The notes under the pieces are model-generated. The model was not told the origin of the DNA, searched no databases, and worked only from the letters and a program-made list of their open reading frames with translations. Positions 7,487 to 13,685 of a DNA stretch of 16,638 nt are shown here, piece by piece (positions within the stretch are counted from its first letter, which is position 1; every line of letters begins with the position of its first letter). The stretch is taken from contig USMP01000002.1 in the NCBI GenBank assembly GCA_900555795.1, positions 1 through 16,638 on the forward strand, written 5' to 3'. Made by a program: the position numbers and the translations under genes. The DNA comes from an uncultured Eubacteriales bacterium. GTDB taxonomy: Bacteria > Bacillota > Clostridia > Oscillospirales > Oscillospiraceae.

Positions 7487-8734
7487 CTATACCACCCGGC
7501 GGCCCTCGCTGTACACCGCCCGGATGTGCTCCTTCCCCATGAGGTACACCGCCCGCTCAAAGCGCTCGGCAAGGCTCAGAGGCCGGGCGGGCTCCGGCAG
7601 GGAGGCGTCATCCACCACAATGGCGTGGAGCCGGTCCCCCGGGGCGAAGCCCGCCCCGGCGCCGAAATACCGGTGGCCGGCGGTTGTGCCCAGATAGTAG
7701 GCCTCCGGCACCGTCAGGCACCGCTCCCCCGACTCCATCTCCCGGACCTTGGAGGCCCGGATAGAGGTGGCCACCACCTGGTACATGGCCAGCTGGTCCC
7801 CTCCGGCAATGTCGCTGCCCAGGGCGACGGACACGCCCCGCTCCAGCATCTGCCGCACCGGGGCGGTGCCTGAGCATATGTTCACATTGGAGGCGGCGCA
7901 GTGGACGGCGGTGACGCCGTGGTCCGCCATGGCCCTCTGCTCCCGCTGGTCGCTGTGCACACAGTGGGCCATCAGGGTTCCCTCCTTCCACAGTCCGTAT
8001 TTGGCATACGTCTCCCAGTACTGGCGGCACTCCGGATGGAGTTCCCGCACCCAGGCCATCTCCCCCCGGTTCTCCGACAGGTGGGACTGGACCGGCAGCC
8101 CCCGTTCTGCCGCCACCCGGCCCAGCGTCTCCAGCAGCCGGTCGGAGCAGGAGGGAGTAAACCGGGGCGTGAGGACGGGACGGACATGGGGAAAGCGGCA
8201 GGCGTCCAGCCAGCGCAGGGTCTCAGCAATGGACTCCTCCGTGGTCTCCTGGCTCTCGCCGCTGTTGCGGTCCATATTCACCTTGCCCACATAGCCTGTC
8301 ACCCCCACCCGCTCCAGTTCCTCCATCAAAATGAGGGTGGCGTCGGTGTGCCGGGAGGAGAACATGGCCACCCGGGTGGTGCCCCCGGTAATCAGGTCCT
8401 CCGCCAGCCGGCGATAGGTCCGCCGGGCGTAATCCAGGTCGCTGAACCGGGCCTCCGTCTTAAACGTGTAGGTGCTCAGCCAATCCAGCAGGGGCAGATC
8501 CATTCCCATGCCCAACATGGGATACTGGGGGGCATGGAGGTGCAGATCCGCAAAGGACTGCATAATCAGGCCATCCCCCCAGTCCTTCACCGGCTGTCCC
8601 CGGCAGCCCTCCGGCAGCTGGGCATACACCCCCTCAATCACCCCGTCCTCCAGCACCAGGCAGCCCCCGGGCAGGATCTCCAGCCGGCCCAGGTCCGGCG
8701 CGTGAATGATATTTCCCCGTAAGATCGTGGTCAT
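7487..8734 (-). CDS. guaD: Guanine deaminase (amidohydrolase superfamily)
   Basis: A 415-residue cytoplasmic enzyme of normal size for bacterial/eukaryotic-type guanine deaminase, converting guanine to xanthine and ammonia. Metal and catalytic residues are all visible: FADLHLHAPQ with His65 and His67, LTPRFTPSCS (188-197, a guanine-deaminase signature for substrate binding), QSHLSE with His218 and Glu221, AHCVH with His257, and GSDIAGG with Asp308. The start is ATG at 8734, seven to nine bases after AAGGAAGAG; the longer frame to 8815 would translate the terminator hairpin and riboswitch 3' end. It is preceded by a guanine-type riboswitch with its own promoter and followed, after 291 nt, by nucleoside importer genes, so the locus forms a purine uptake and degradation unit. 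Other amidohydrolases (atrazine chlorohydrolase-like) are less likely given the PRFxxSCS motif. Confidence 0.93.
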   Translation of the reverse strand: MTTILRGNIIHAPDLGRLEILPGGCLVLEDGVIEGVYAQLPEGCRGQPVKDWGDGLIMQSFADLHLHAPQYPMLGMGMDLPLLDWLSTYTFKTEARFSDLDYARRTYRRLAEDLITGGTTRVAMFSSRHTDATLILMEELERVGVTGYVGKVNMDRNSGESQETTEESIAETLRWLDACRFPHVRPVLTPRFTPSCSDRLLETLGRVAAERGLPVQSHLSENRGEMAWVRELHPECRQYWETYAKYGLWKEGTLMAHCVHSDQREQRAMADHGVTAVHCAASNVNICSGTAPVRQMLERGVSVALGSDIAGGDQLAMYQVVATSIRASKVREMESGERCLTVPEAYYLGTTAGHRYFGAGAGFAPGDRLHAIVVDDASLPEPARPLSLAERFERAVYLMGKEHIRAVYSEGRRVV

Positions 8735-8766
8735 GGTCGTCTCTTCCTTTCTCTGCGTACTGTGGG

Positions 8767-8796
8767 CAAAAGAAAAAGCGCCCCGGCCCGGAGCGC
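8767..8796 (-). terminator. Riboswitch-controlled terminator ahead of guaD
   Basis: On the minus strand GCGCUCCG (8789-8796) pairs with CGGGGCGC (8778-8785) around a 3-nt loop, followed by UUUUUCUUUU (8777-8768). The 5' arm segment GCGCUC (8791-8796) can instead pair with GAGUGU (8812-8817), which overlaps the 3' strand of aptamer helix P1. Ligand binding that stabilises P1 should therefore release the arm and favour termination. Confidence 0.85.
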
Positions 8797-8812
8797 CTGC
8801 GCCCGGTCGGAA

Positions 8813-8882
8813 CACTCATAGCAGAGCCTTCCCGGCGGCCCCGTAGAAACATCCGTGCCATCTAAACGGACTTATATGATCG
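8813..8882 (-). promoter_or_regulatory. Guanine-type purine riboswitch aptamer
   Basis: The three-way junction can be traced on the minus strand. P1 pairs UCAUA (8879-8875) with UAUGA (8820-8816), extended past one mismatch to 8882/8813. P2 pairs UCCGU (8870-8866) with ACGGA (8856-8852), loop UUAGAUGGC. J2/3 is GUUUCUAC (8850-8843), an exact match to the conserved purine core. P3 pairs CGGGGCC with GGCUCUG (8843-8837, 8828-8822), loop GCCGGGAA. J3/1 carries C at 8821, the position-74 equivalent that gives guanine rather than adenine specificity. It precedes guanine deaminase, and the loops L2 and L3 keep the GG/CC bases used for kissing. Confidence 0.93.
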
Positions 8883-8902
8883 ATATTGCTTTCTCTGGTT
8901 CC

Positions 8903-8931
8903 AGTATACCAGCATTCCCGCCCCGACGCAA
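8903..8931 (-). promoter_or_regulatory. Promoter of the guanine riboswitch-guaD operon
   Basis: The minus strand has -35 TTGCGT (8926-8931), a 17-nt spacer and -10 TATACT (8903-8908). Transcription is expected from ~8896, about 14 nt before the aptamer. It is back-to-back with the yfcE promoter 30 bp away. Confidence 0.75.
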
Positions 8932-8961
8932 GAAAATTTTGTCCCCACTTCCGGCCCGGTG

Positions 8962-8989
8962 TTGAAATTTCGGATAAATCGTGTATACT
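8962..8989 (+). promoter_or_regulatory. Promoter of yfcE
   Basis: The plus strand has -35 TTGAAA (8962-8967), a 16-nt spacer and -10 TATACT (8984-8989). The expected start near 8996 leaves a ~22-nt leader that is little more than the AAAGGAGGA ribosome binding site (9002-9010). Confidence 0.75.
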
Positions 8990-9017
8990 GTTCCAAGAAA
9001 CAAAGGAGGACCGCCCT

Positions 9018-9563
9018 ATGAAACTAATGATCGCCTCGGATCTCCACGGGTCCGCGTACTATGTGAAAAAACTGATGGACCGCTACCGGGAGGAGAGCCC
9101 CCACCGGCTGCTGCTGCTGGGGGACCTGCTCTATCACGGCCCCCGCAATGCCCTGCCCCAGGACTACGACTGCCCGGATGTGGCGGAGCAGCTCAACGCC
9201 GTCAAGGATCAGATTTTGGCCGTCCGGGGCAACTGCGACTGCGAGGTGGACCAAATGGTGCTGGATTTCCCCCTCATGGCGGACTACGCCCTGCTGGAGA
9301 TAAACGGCCTGACCCTTTATGCCACCCACGGCCATCTGTGGAACGAAACCTGCCCGCCCCCCATGGCGGAGGGCACCGTGCTGCTCAACGGCCACTTTCA
9401 CATCCCCGCCTGCACCCCCCATGGTAGCTATCTTTATATAAACCCCGGCTCCACCTCCATCCCCAAGGGGGGCAGCGTGGGCAGCTACCTGGTGCTGGAG
9501 GGACGGACCTTCACCTGGAAGGACATGGACGGCAAAGCATACAAGCAATATACGGTAGCGTAA
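9018..9563 (+). CDS. yfcE: YfcE-family metallophosphodiesterase
   Basis: A 181-residue calcineurin-like phosphoesterase, nearly the size of E. coli YfcE (184 aa), which hydrolyses phosphodiester bonds with a Mn-dependent two-metal centre. Metal ligands are in the canonical motifs: SDLHG (Asp8, His10), GDLLYHGPRN (Asp36), GNCDCEVDQM (Asn72), YATHGH (His104) and NGHFH (His126, His128), followed by INPGSTSIPKGG, the family-specific C-terminal signature. The start ATG at 9018 follows AAAGGAGGA with a 7-nt gap; an in-frame extension to 8886 would cross the promoter and is rejected. It is monocistronic: its own promoter at 8962-8989 and two hairpins with a U-tract just after the stop. The physiological substrate of the family is unclear. 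Confidence 0.95.
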   Translation: MKLMIASDLHGSAYYVKKLMDRYREESPHRLLLLGDLLYHGPRNALPQDYDCPDVAEQLNAVKDQILAVRGNCDCEVDQMVLDFPLMADYALLEINGLTLYATHGHLWNETCPPPMAEGTVLLNGHFHIPACTPHGSYLYINPGSTSIPKGGSVGSYLVLEGRTFTWKDMDGKAYKQYTVA

Positions 9564-9571
9564 GCGCCGCC

Positions 9572-9601
9572 GGCAGCGGAACGGACGCCGTTCCGCCTGC
9601 C
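9572..9601 (+). repeat. Hairpin immediately after yfcE
   Basis: GGCAG-CGGAACGG (9572-9584) pairs with CCGTTCCG-C-CTGCC (9588-9601) around a 3-nt loop ACG, with a single bulged C. No U-tract directly follows; it sits 1 bp upstream of the terminator stem and may protect the 3' end or add strength to the terminator. Confidence 0.6.
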
Positions 9602-9602
9602 C

Positions 9603-9637
9603 TACGGGAGCCGATGCATCGGCTCCCGTATTATTTT
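9603..9637 (+). terminator. Intrinsic terminator of yfcE
   Basis: A perfect 12-bp stem (9603-9614 with 9619-9630) with loop TGCA is followed by TTATTTTT. It ends the yfcE transcript 24 bp before the -35 box of the AbrB/ABC operon. Confidence 0.9.
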
Positions 9638-9660
9638 TCCTACTTTTCATACTTTTTGCA

Positions 9661-9689
9661 TTGACGCAACACGCCCCCTGTGGTATGAT
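9661..9689 (+). promoter_or_regulatory. Promoter of the AbrB-like/ABC-2 transporter operon
   Basis: -35 TTGACG (9661-9666), 17-nt spacer, -10 TATGAT (9684-9689). The -10 box lies within the left arm of a perfect palindrome (9671-9719) and the expected start is at its centre (~9696), so a protein bound to the palindrome would block this promoter. Confidence 0.75.
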
Positions 9690-9719
9690 TTGTATAACAA
9701 ATCATACCACAGGGGGCGT
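9671..9719. repeat. Perfect 23-bp inverted repeat over promoter and ribosome binding site
   Basis: The left arm 9671-9693 and right arm 9697-9719 are exact reverse complements around a 3-nt centre ATA. The left arm holds the -10 box; the right arm holds AGGGGG (9711-9716), the only ribosome binding site for the ATG at 9725 (8-nt gap). It is a likely operator. In any transcript reading through from upstream it would also form a 23-bp hairpin that hides the ribosome binding site. Confidence 0.85.
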
Positions 9720-9724
9720 CAATT

Positions 9725-10015
9725 ATGACCAAGCACACACTGGACGGCAAATACATGGGCTCTGTGAAGGTCGGGGAGAAGGGACAGATCGTCATCCCCA
9801 AGGAGGTACGGGAGATGTTTGGCATCCGGCCGGGAGCCTCCCTCATTTTGTTGGCGGACAGGGACAAGGGCATCGCTATCCAGCATTTTTCCACCTTCAG
9901 CCGGATTGCCGACGCCATATTCCAGGGCCACGCCCAGGAGCTGTATCCCGACCAGACCGAGGCGGACAGCCGGAACTTCGCCCAGGCCATCAAGGAGATG
10001 GAGGAGGAGCAATGA
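9725..10015 (+). CDS. AbrB/MazE/SpoVT-type DNA-binding regulator
   Basis: A 96-residue protein. Residues 12-58 form a swapped-hairpin AbrB domain: GSVKVGEKGQIVIPKEVREMFGIRPGASLILLAD, with the diagnostic GQIVIPKEVR core. The ten-residue leader MTKHTLDGKY and acidic C-terminal tail ending KEMEEEQ resemble small regulators placed ahead of ABC-2 type transporters in Clostridia. Such proteins act as dimers or tetramers binding palindromic or AT-rich DNA. The ATG at 9725 follows AGGGGG (8-nt gap) inside the palindrome at 9671-9719. The stop overlaps the ATPase start (ATGA, 10012-10015), so translation is coupled. The role inferred from context is autorepressor of the operon. It is not a clear antitoxin, since no toxin gene follows. 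Confidence 0.9.
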   Translation: MTKHTLDGKYMGSVKVGEKGQIVIPKEVREMFGIRPGASLILLADRDKGIAIQHFSTFSRIADAIFQGHAQELYPDQTEADSRNFAQAIKEMEEEQ

Positions 10016-10677
10016 ACGCCATTGAGACAAGGGGCCTTACCAAGCGCTACGGGGAAAAGACGGCTGTAGACCGGCTGGATCTGACGGTACAGCAGGGGGA
10101 ATTATACGCCCTGCTGGGCGTCAACGGAGCGGGCAAGTCCACCACCATTAAAATGTTATCCTGTCTGGCCCGGCCCACAGAGGGCGACGCCCTGCTGCTG
10201 GGGGACAGCATCCTCACTGCCCCGGAGGCCGTGAAGCGCAAGATCAACGTCTCCCCCCAGGAGACTGCCGTGGCACCCAACCTAACCGTAAGGGAAAACC
10301 TGGAACTGATCGCCGGCATCTACGGCGGGAGCCGCCGGAAAGAGCAGGCCGCGGCCATGCTGGAGCAGCTGGGGCTGGAGGAGGTGGCAAAAAGCCGGGC
10401 CAGAATCCTGTCCGGCGGCTGGCAGCGGCGGCTGAGCATCGCCATGGCCTTGATCAGTGAGCCGGAGATTCTCTTCCTGGACGAACCCACCCTGGGGCTG
10501 GATGTGCTGGCCAGGCGGGAACTGTGGCATGTCATAGAGGGTCTCAAGGGCCGCACCACCGTCATTCTCACCACCCACTACCTGGAGGAGGCGGAAGCCC
10601 TGGCCCACCGGATCGGCATCATGGCCGCCGGCAGGCTGCGGGCGGTGGGCACCCCGGAGGAACGCCCACACCTTTGA
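10012..10677 (+). CDS. ABC transporter ATP-binding protein, frameshifted near the 3' end
   Basis: A single ABC cassette, 221 residues as read. Walker A GVNGAGKST (36-44), Q-loop NVSPQETA, signature LSGGW (133-137), Walker B ILFLDEP (153-159) and H-loop His189 are intact, and the protein is of the NatA/ABC-2 drug-exporter class. It begins inside the AbrB stop (ATGA). The frame closes at TGA 10675-10677 after GTPEERPHL. In frame 2 the DNA continues as HTFEDAFVSLAAGKDVA with a stop at 10718-10720 that overlaps the permease ATG (TGATG). That is the expected end of this family, so a small indel or deletion near 10650-10668 has shifted the frame. The ATPase core may still work; the intact gene would span 10012-10720. 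Confidence 0.88.
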   Translation: MNAIETRGLTKRYGEKTAVDRLDLTVQQGELYALLGVNGAGKSTTIKMLSCLARPTEGDALLLGDSILTAPEAVKRKINVSPQETAVAPNLTVRENLELIAGIYGGSRRKEQAAAMLEQLGLEEVAKSRARILSGGWQRRLSIAMALISEPEILFLDEPTLGLDVLARRELWHVIEGLKGRTTVILTTHYLEEAEALAHRIGIMAAGRLRAVGTPEERPHL

Positions 10678-10719
10678 AGACGCCTTCGTGTCCCTGGCGG
10701 CGGGAAAGGATGTGGCGTG

Positions 10720-11376
10720 ATGTACGTGTTTTCCATCCGCAACAGCAAAGAGATTCTCCGGGATCCCATCAATCTGGCCTTCGGTCTGGCCTTCCCCCTG
10801 GTGCTGCTGCTTCTGCTCTCGGCCATCCAGGCCAATATTCCCGTGGAGCAGTTCCCTATCCAGCGGCTGGCCCCCGGCATCGCCATGTTTGGCCTGAGTT
10901 TCATCACCCTTTTTTCCGCCACCCTCATCAGCAAGGACCGGACAACCTCCTTCTTGGCCCGGCTGTTCTCCTCCCCCCTCACCGCCCGGGACTTTATCCT
11001 GGGCTATGCCGCGCCTCTGCTGCCCATGTGCCTAGTCCAGGCCTGTCTGTGCTACCTGGCCGCCATGGCCCTAGGGCTGACGCCCAGCTGGCGTATTGGG
11101 GCCGCCATTGCCGCTCTGCTGCCCGCCAGCTTGTTTTTTATCGGCCTGGGCCTCCTCTGCGGCAGTCTCTTCAGCGACAAGCAGGTGGGCGGGCTCTGTG
11201 GGGCCCTGCTGACCAATCTGTCCGCCTGGCTATCAGGCACCTGGTTCGATCTGGATCTGGTGGGGGGCTGGTTTAAGCGCATCGCGGAACTGCTCCCCTT
11301 CTGCCACGCGGTGGATGCGGGCCGGGCCGCCCTGGCCGGAGACTGGGGCGCAGTCCCCCCCACCTGCTATGGGTAG
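10720..11376 (+). CDS. ABC-2 type transporter permease, frameshifted near the 3' end
   Basis: As read, 218 residues starting MYVFSIRNSKEILRDP (ATG 10720; the GTG at 10717 is less likely because ATG overlaps the ATPase-frame stop TGA). Six hydrophobic segments are expected for ABC2_membrane proteins, and five are complete here: around residues 18-38, 51-70, 90-120, 125-150 and 160-175. The frame ends at TAG 11374-11376 just after a run of seven C's (11355-11361). One more C would restore HLLWVAGYALLTLIAAVAVFRRSMRAA, a typical last membrane helix with basic tail, ending at TAG 11442-11444. The intact length would be 241 aa, normal for the family. The missing last helix probably impairs function unless the C-run is a sequencing error or phase-variable. 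Partner: the ATPase just upstream; substrate unknown. Confidence 0.86.
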   Translation: MYVFSIRNSKEILRDPINLAFGLAFPLVLLLLLSAIQANIPVEQFPIQRLAPGIAMFGLSFITLFSATLISKDRTTSFLARLFSSPLTARDFILGYAAPLLPMCLVQACLCYLAAMALGLTPSWRIGAAIAALLPASLFFIGLGLLCGSLFSDKQVGGLCGALLTNLSAWLSGTWFDLDLVGGWFKRIAELLPFCHAVDAGRAALAGDWGAVPPTCYG

Positions 11377-11491
11377 CGGGCTACGCCCTGCTGACCCTGA
11401 TCGCCGCCGTGGCGGTATTCCGCCGGAGTATGCGTGCGGCCTAGGACCGGCCCCGGGGCAGCGGCGCCCCTGATGCCCGGACTGTCCGGAT

Positions 11492-12532
11492 TTACACAAG
11501 CCCCATACCATACTCAACCGCCAGGGCGACAATGACAACCAGTGCGGAGATGATAAATCCGTGTACCATGGGTGCAAAACCGGACTTCCGCATTTCCTGA
11601 AAGCTTGTCCCCAGGCCGATCGCCCCCAGGGCAGCAACCATAAGAAACTTGCTGACCTCCTTGGCCGCAGCAGACACCCCGGCGGGAATCACGCCGGCGC
11701 TGCTCAGAACAGCCAGGCAGACAAAGCCAACGATAAACCAGGGAAACAGCGACAGGATCTTCACCCGGGAACCCGGGGCGCCTCCCACCTGCGCCATATC
11801 CCTGCGGCGCAGGCGGGCCTGGATCACGGAGAAGATCAGCACGGTGGGAATGATGGCCAGCGTCCGGATCAGCTTGACCATGGTGGCAAAATCTCCGGCG
11901 GACTCCGAGAAGGCATATCCGGCGGCAACCACACTGGAGGTATCGTTGACGGCGGTGCCGGCCCACAGGCCGTAGGCCGTGTCGCTCAGGCCCATGGCGC
12001 GTCCCATAATGGGGAACAGCAGGATCATGGCCATATCAAATATAAAGGTGGCGGACATGGCGTAGGCAATATCCCGGTCCTCCGCGTCAATCACGGGGGC
12101 GATGGCGGCAATGGCTGAACCACCGCAGATCCCGGTCCCCGCCGAGATCAGGTTGGACAGCTTCCAGTTCAGGCCCAGCAGCTTCCCCACAAAATATCCG
12201 CCGCCAAAGCAGGTCAACAGGGTGAAGGCCATGACAGCCAGGGATAGTTTGCCCACGTGCAGAACCGTGTGGATGCTCAAGGAGGCCCCCAACAGAATGA
12301 TGGCAAATTTCAATATCTTTTTCGAGGTAAATTTCAGCCCCGGCTGAAATGCCCTCCGCGTGCCAAGCCAGCGGTTCAAAAACATACCGATGAACAGCGC
12401 GATCACAGACCCGCCGACCAAATGGACAGGCAGCAGCCCCTCCAGGAACCTGGCGGCCGCCGCAATCAAAAGGGCGGCGCAGAACCCAGGCAGCAGCCTG
12501 CCGCCGGCCAAAAGCACCTGTTGAACCTTCAT
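11492..12532 (-). CDS. yeiH: YeiH/UPF0324-family putative sulfate exporter
   Basis: A 346-residue integral membrane protein with about ten hydrophobic segments. Family motifs: GGSVIALFIGMFLNRW in the N-terminal third, SAGTGICGGSAIAAIAPVI in the middle, and LWAGTAVNDTSSVVAAGYAF after it; these are the central signature of the UPF0324/YeiH family (Cons_hypoth698). The function is annotated by family only as putative sulfur-anion export. Start: ATG at 12532 is nine bases after GGAGG; the longer frame to 12595 crosses the promoter. It is transcribed divergently from a LysR regulator with 114 bp between, matching the E. coli yeiE-yeiH pair, where YeiE responds to sulfite. No strong terminator follows; a 5-bp CCGGA/TCCGG hairpin lies in the 47-bp gap to the ABC permease remnant. 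Confidence 0.9.
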   Translation of the reverse strand: MKVQQVLLAGGRLLPGFCAALLIAAAARFLEGLLPVHLVGGSVIALFIGMFLNRWLGTRRAFQPGLKFTSKKILKFAIILLGASLSIHTVLHVGKLSLAVMAFTLLTCFGGGYFVGKLLGLNWKLSNLISAGTGICGGSAIAAIAPVIDAEDRDIAYAMSATFIFDMAMILLFPIMGRAMGLSDTAYGLWAGTAVNDTSSVVAAGYAFSESAGDFATMVKLIRTLAIIPTVLIFSVIQARLRRRDMAQVGGAPGSRVKILSLFPWFIVGFVCLAVLSSAGVIPAGVSAAAKEVSKFLMVAALGAIGLGTSFQEMRKSGFAPMVHGFIISALVVIVALAVEYGMGLV

Positions 12533-12563
12533 TGTTCCATACCTCCATATCTGGTTTTCGCTC

Positions 12564-12592
12564 TTGATGGTACACGCAGAGTATGATAAAAT
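12564..12592 (+). promoter_or_regulatory. Promoter of the LysR gene
   Basis: -35 TTGATG (12564-12569), 17-nt spacer, -10 TAAAAT (12587-12592), expected start ~12599. It fully overlaps the opposing yeiH promoter, so RNA polymerase can bind only one at a time. Confidence 0.6.
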
Positions 12593-12595
12593 CAA
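12567..12595 (-). promoter_or_regulatory. Promoter of the yeiH-type gene
   Basis: On the minus strand -35 TTGATT (12590-12595), 17-nt spacer and -10 TACCAT (12567-12572), expected start ~12560. The -10 box is weak, as expected for a gene that needs activation by a LysR protein. Confidence 0.5.
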
Positions 12596-12621
12596 ATTAT
12601 TAATTTTTATTACTTAATAAT
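12596..12621. promoter_or_regulatory. Probable LysR operator
   Basis: ATTATTAA (12596-12603) and TTAATAAT (12614-12621) form a perfect 8-bp inverted repeat with a 10-nt spacer. It contains T-N11-A type spacing and covers about -36 to -61 of the yeiH promoter and +1 to +20 of the LysR promoter. That is the expected place for activation of yeiH and autorepression. Confidence 0.65.
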
Positions 12622-12646
12622 ATGGAGTTATCAGTCTGGAGGTACT

Positions 12647-13501
12647 ATGGTCGACCACAGGATCCACACATTTCTCACCCTGTACCGTGAGATGAACTAT
12701 CGCAGAACGGCTGAACTTTTAAATATGACCCAGCCCGGCGTGACGCAGCACATTCAGTACCTTGAAAAGGCGTACCACACCAAGCTGTTCCAATATGACG
12801 GAAAAACGCTGACAAAAACGCGGAGCGCGGAACTGCTCAAGCAAAGCATGGAACGGATCATGGCGGAGGAGTTGGCCCTTGAGAAGGCCCTTCAGGTCAC
12901 AGATACGTTTTGCCTGCGAATCGGAGCCACAAAGACCATCGGGGAATTTGTGATCCTTCCCGCTGCGGCGCGTTTTGCCGCCGCAGCGGGGCACCGGCTG
13001 GAACTGGTGGTCGACAACACCGAGATCCTGTTATCCATGCTCGATGACCGGCTTCTGGATTTTGCTCTTATCGAGGGCACCTTTGACAAAACAAAGTTCG
13101 ATTACCACCTCTTCAAAAAGGAGCATTTTGTTGGCGTCTGCGGAAAACAGCACCGATTTGCAGGGAGGTGCGTACCCATTGAGGATATTTTTTCGGAGAC
13201 GCTGATCGTGCGTGAGCGCGGCTCCGGAACCCGGGGGATCATGGAGCAGCTGCTGCGGGACCGCAGCTTTTCCACAGACTGCTTTCAAAAAGTCGTGACG
13301 GTCAACAATTTTACAGCGATTCGGCATTTCGCAGCAAGCGGCCTGGGAATCACATTTGCTTACCAGCCCATTGTGGACGGGGACGACCGCCTGGCCTCCT
13401 TTCAGCTGGAGGACGTTACGGTGGTACGGGAGTTTAACTACGTGTATCTCAGCCGAAATATCGCCCTGGAACAGATCCGGCGGTTTGAACACTGCCAATA
13501 G
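12647..13501 (+). CDS. LysR-family transcriptional regulator
   Basis: A 284-residue LTTR. The N-terminal winged helix-turn-helix (residues 1-60) includes FLTLYREMNYRRTAELLNMTQPGVTQHIQYLE, a canonical LysR pattern (AAxxLxxTQPxVSxxIxxLE). The linker helix follows, and the periplasmic-binding-protein-like effector domain starts near residue 88 with LRIGATKTIGEFVILP. ATG at 12647 follows CTGGAGGTACT. It is divergent from the YeiH-family exporter and shares an overlapping promoter region and inverted repeat with it, so it most probably regulates that exporter, as E. coli YeiE does for yeiH. The effector is unknown; sulfite or a related sulfur compound is inferred from that parallel only. A GC-rich hairpin without U-tract (13540-13560) follows the gene. 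Confidence 0.92.
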   Translation: MVDHRIHTFLTLYREMNYRRTAELLNMTQPGVTQHIQYLEKAYHTKLFQYDGKTLTKTRSAELLKQSMERIMAEELALEKALQVTDTFCLRIGATKTIGEFVILPAAARFAAAAGHRLELVVDNTEILLSMLDDRLLDFALIEGTFDKTKFDYHLFKKEHFVGVCGKQHRFAGRCVPIEDIFSETLIVRERGSGTRGIMEQLLRDRSFSTDCFQKVVTVNNFTAIRHFAASGLGITFAYQPIVDGDDRLASFQLEDVTVVREFNYVYLSRNIALEQIRRFEHCQ

Positions 13502-13582
13502 GCCCGCAGGAAAGAGAGCGCAAGCCGGAAGGGCCCCCAGGGCGGAGCCTGTTCCCGCCCCGGCAGCCAGGAAAATGGTCCA

Positions 13583-13634
13583 TAGAAATGATATATCCGA
13601 ACTGCATTCCCCACTTGGAGCATGCAGTTCGGAT
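13583..13634. repeat. Hairpin repeat, copy 1
   Basis: A ~52-bp unit whose arms ATCCGAACTGCAT (13595-13607) and ATGCAGTTCGGAT (13622-13634) pair perfectly (13 bp) around a 14-nt loop. A second copy lies at 15901-15952. Shared blocks are TAGAAATGATA, ATCCGAAC, CAT-T-CCCAC-TGGA, ATG and AGTTCGGAT, about 85% identical by eye with one gap. On the minus strand it lies ~50 bp beyond the glnA stop and could serve as a weak terminator (ATATATCATTT follows the stem). Confidence 0.75.
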
Positions 13635-13685
13635 CATCATGCTTTGCTTCAACGCGGCAAAGCGCCTATTTTGCGGATGAACCCA

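Noticed and set aside
8735..8815. Upstream extension of guaD to 8815
   Set aside because: It would translate the terminator hairpin and part of the riboswitch; residues there have no amidohydrolase likeness.
9661..9730. Divergent minus-strand promoter mirrored by the palindrome
   Set aside because: The mirrored -10 exists, but the TTGACG on that strand is only 10 nt away, too close for a working promoter.
10650..10680. Programmed ribosomal frameshift in the ABC ATPase
   Set aside because: No slippery heptamer or downstream stimulator visible, and the expected residues between GTPEE and HTFEDAF seem to be missing, which fits a deletion better.
13540..13560. Terminator for the LysR gene
   Set aside because: A 6-bp GC stem (GGGCGG/CCGCCC) is present but no U-tract follows on either strand.
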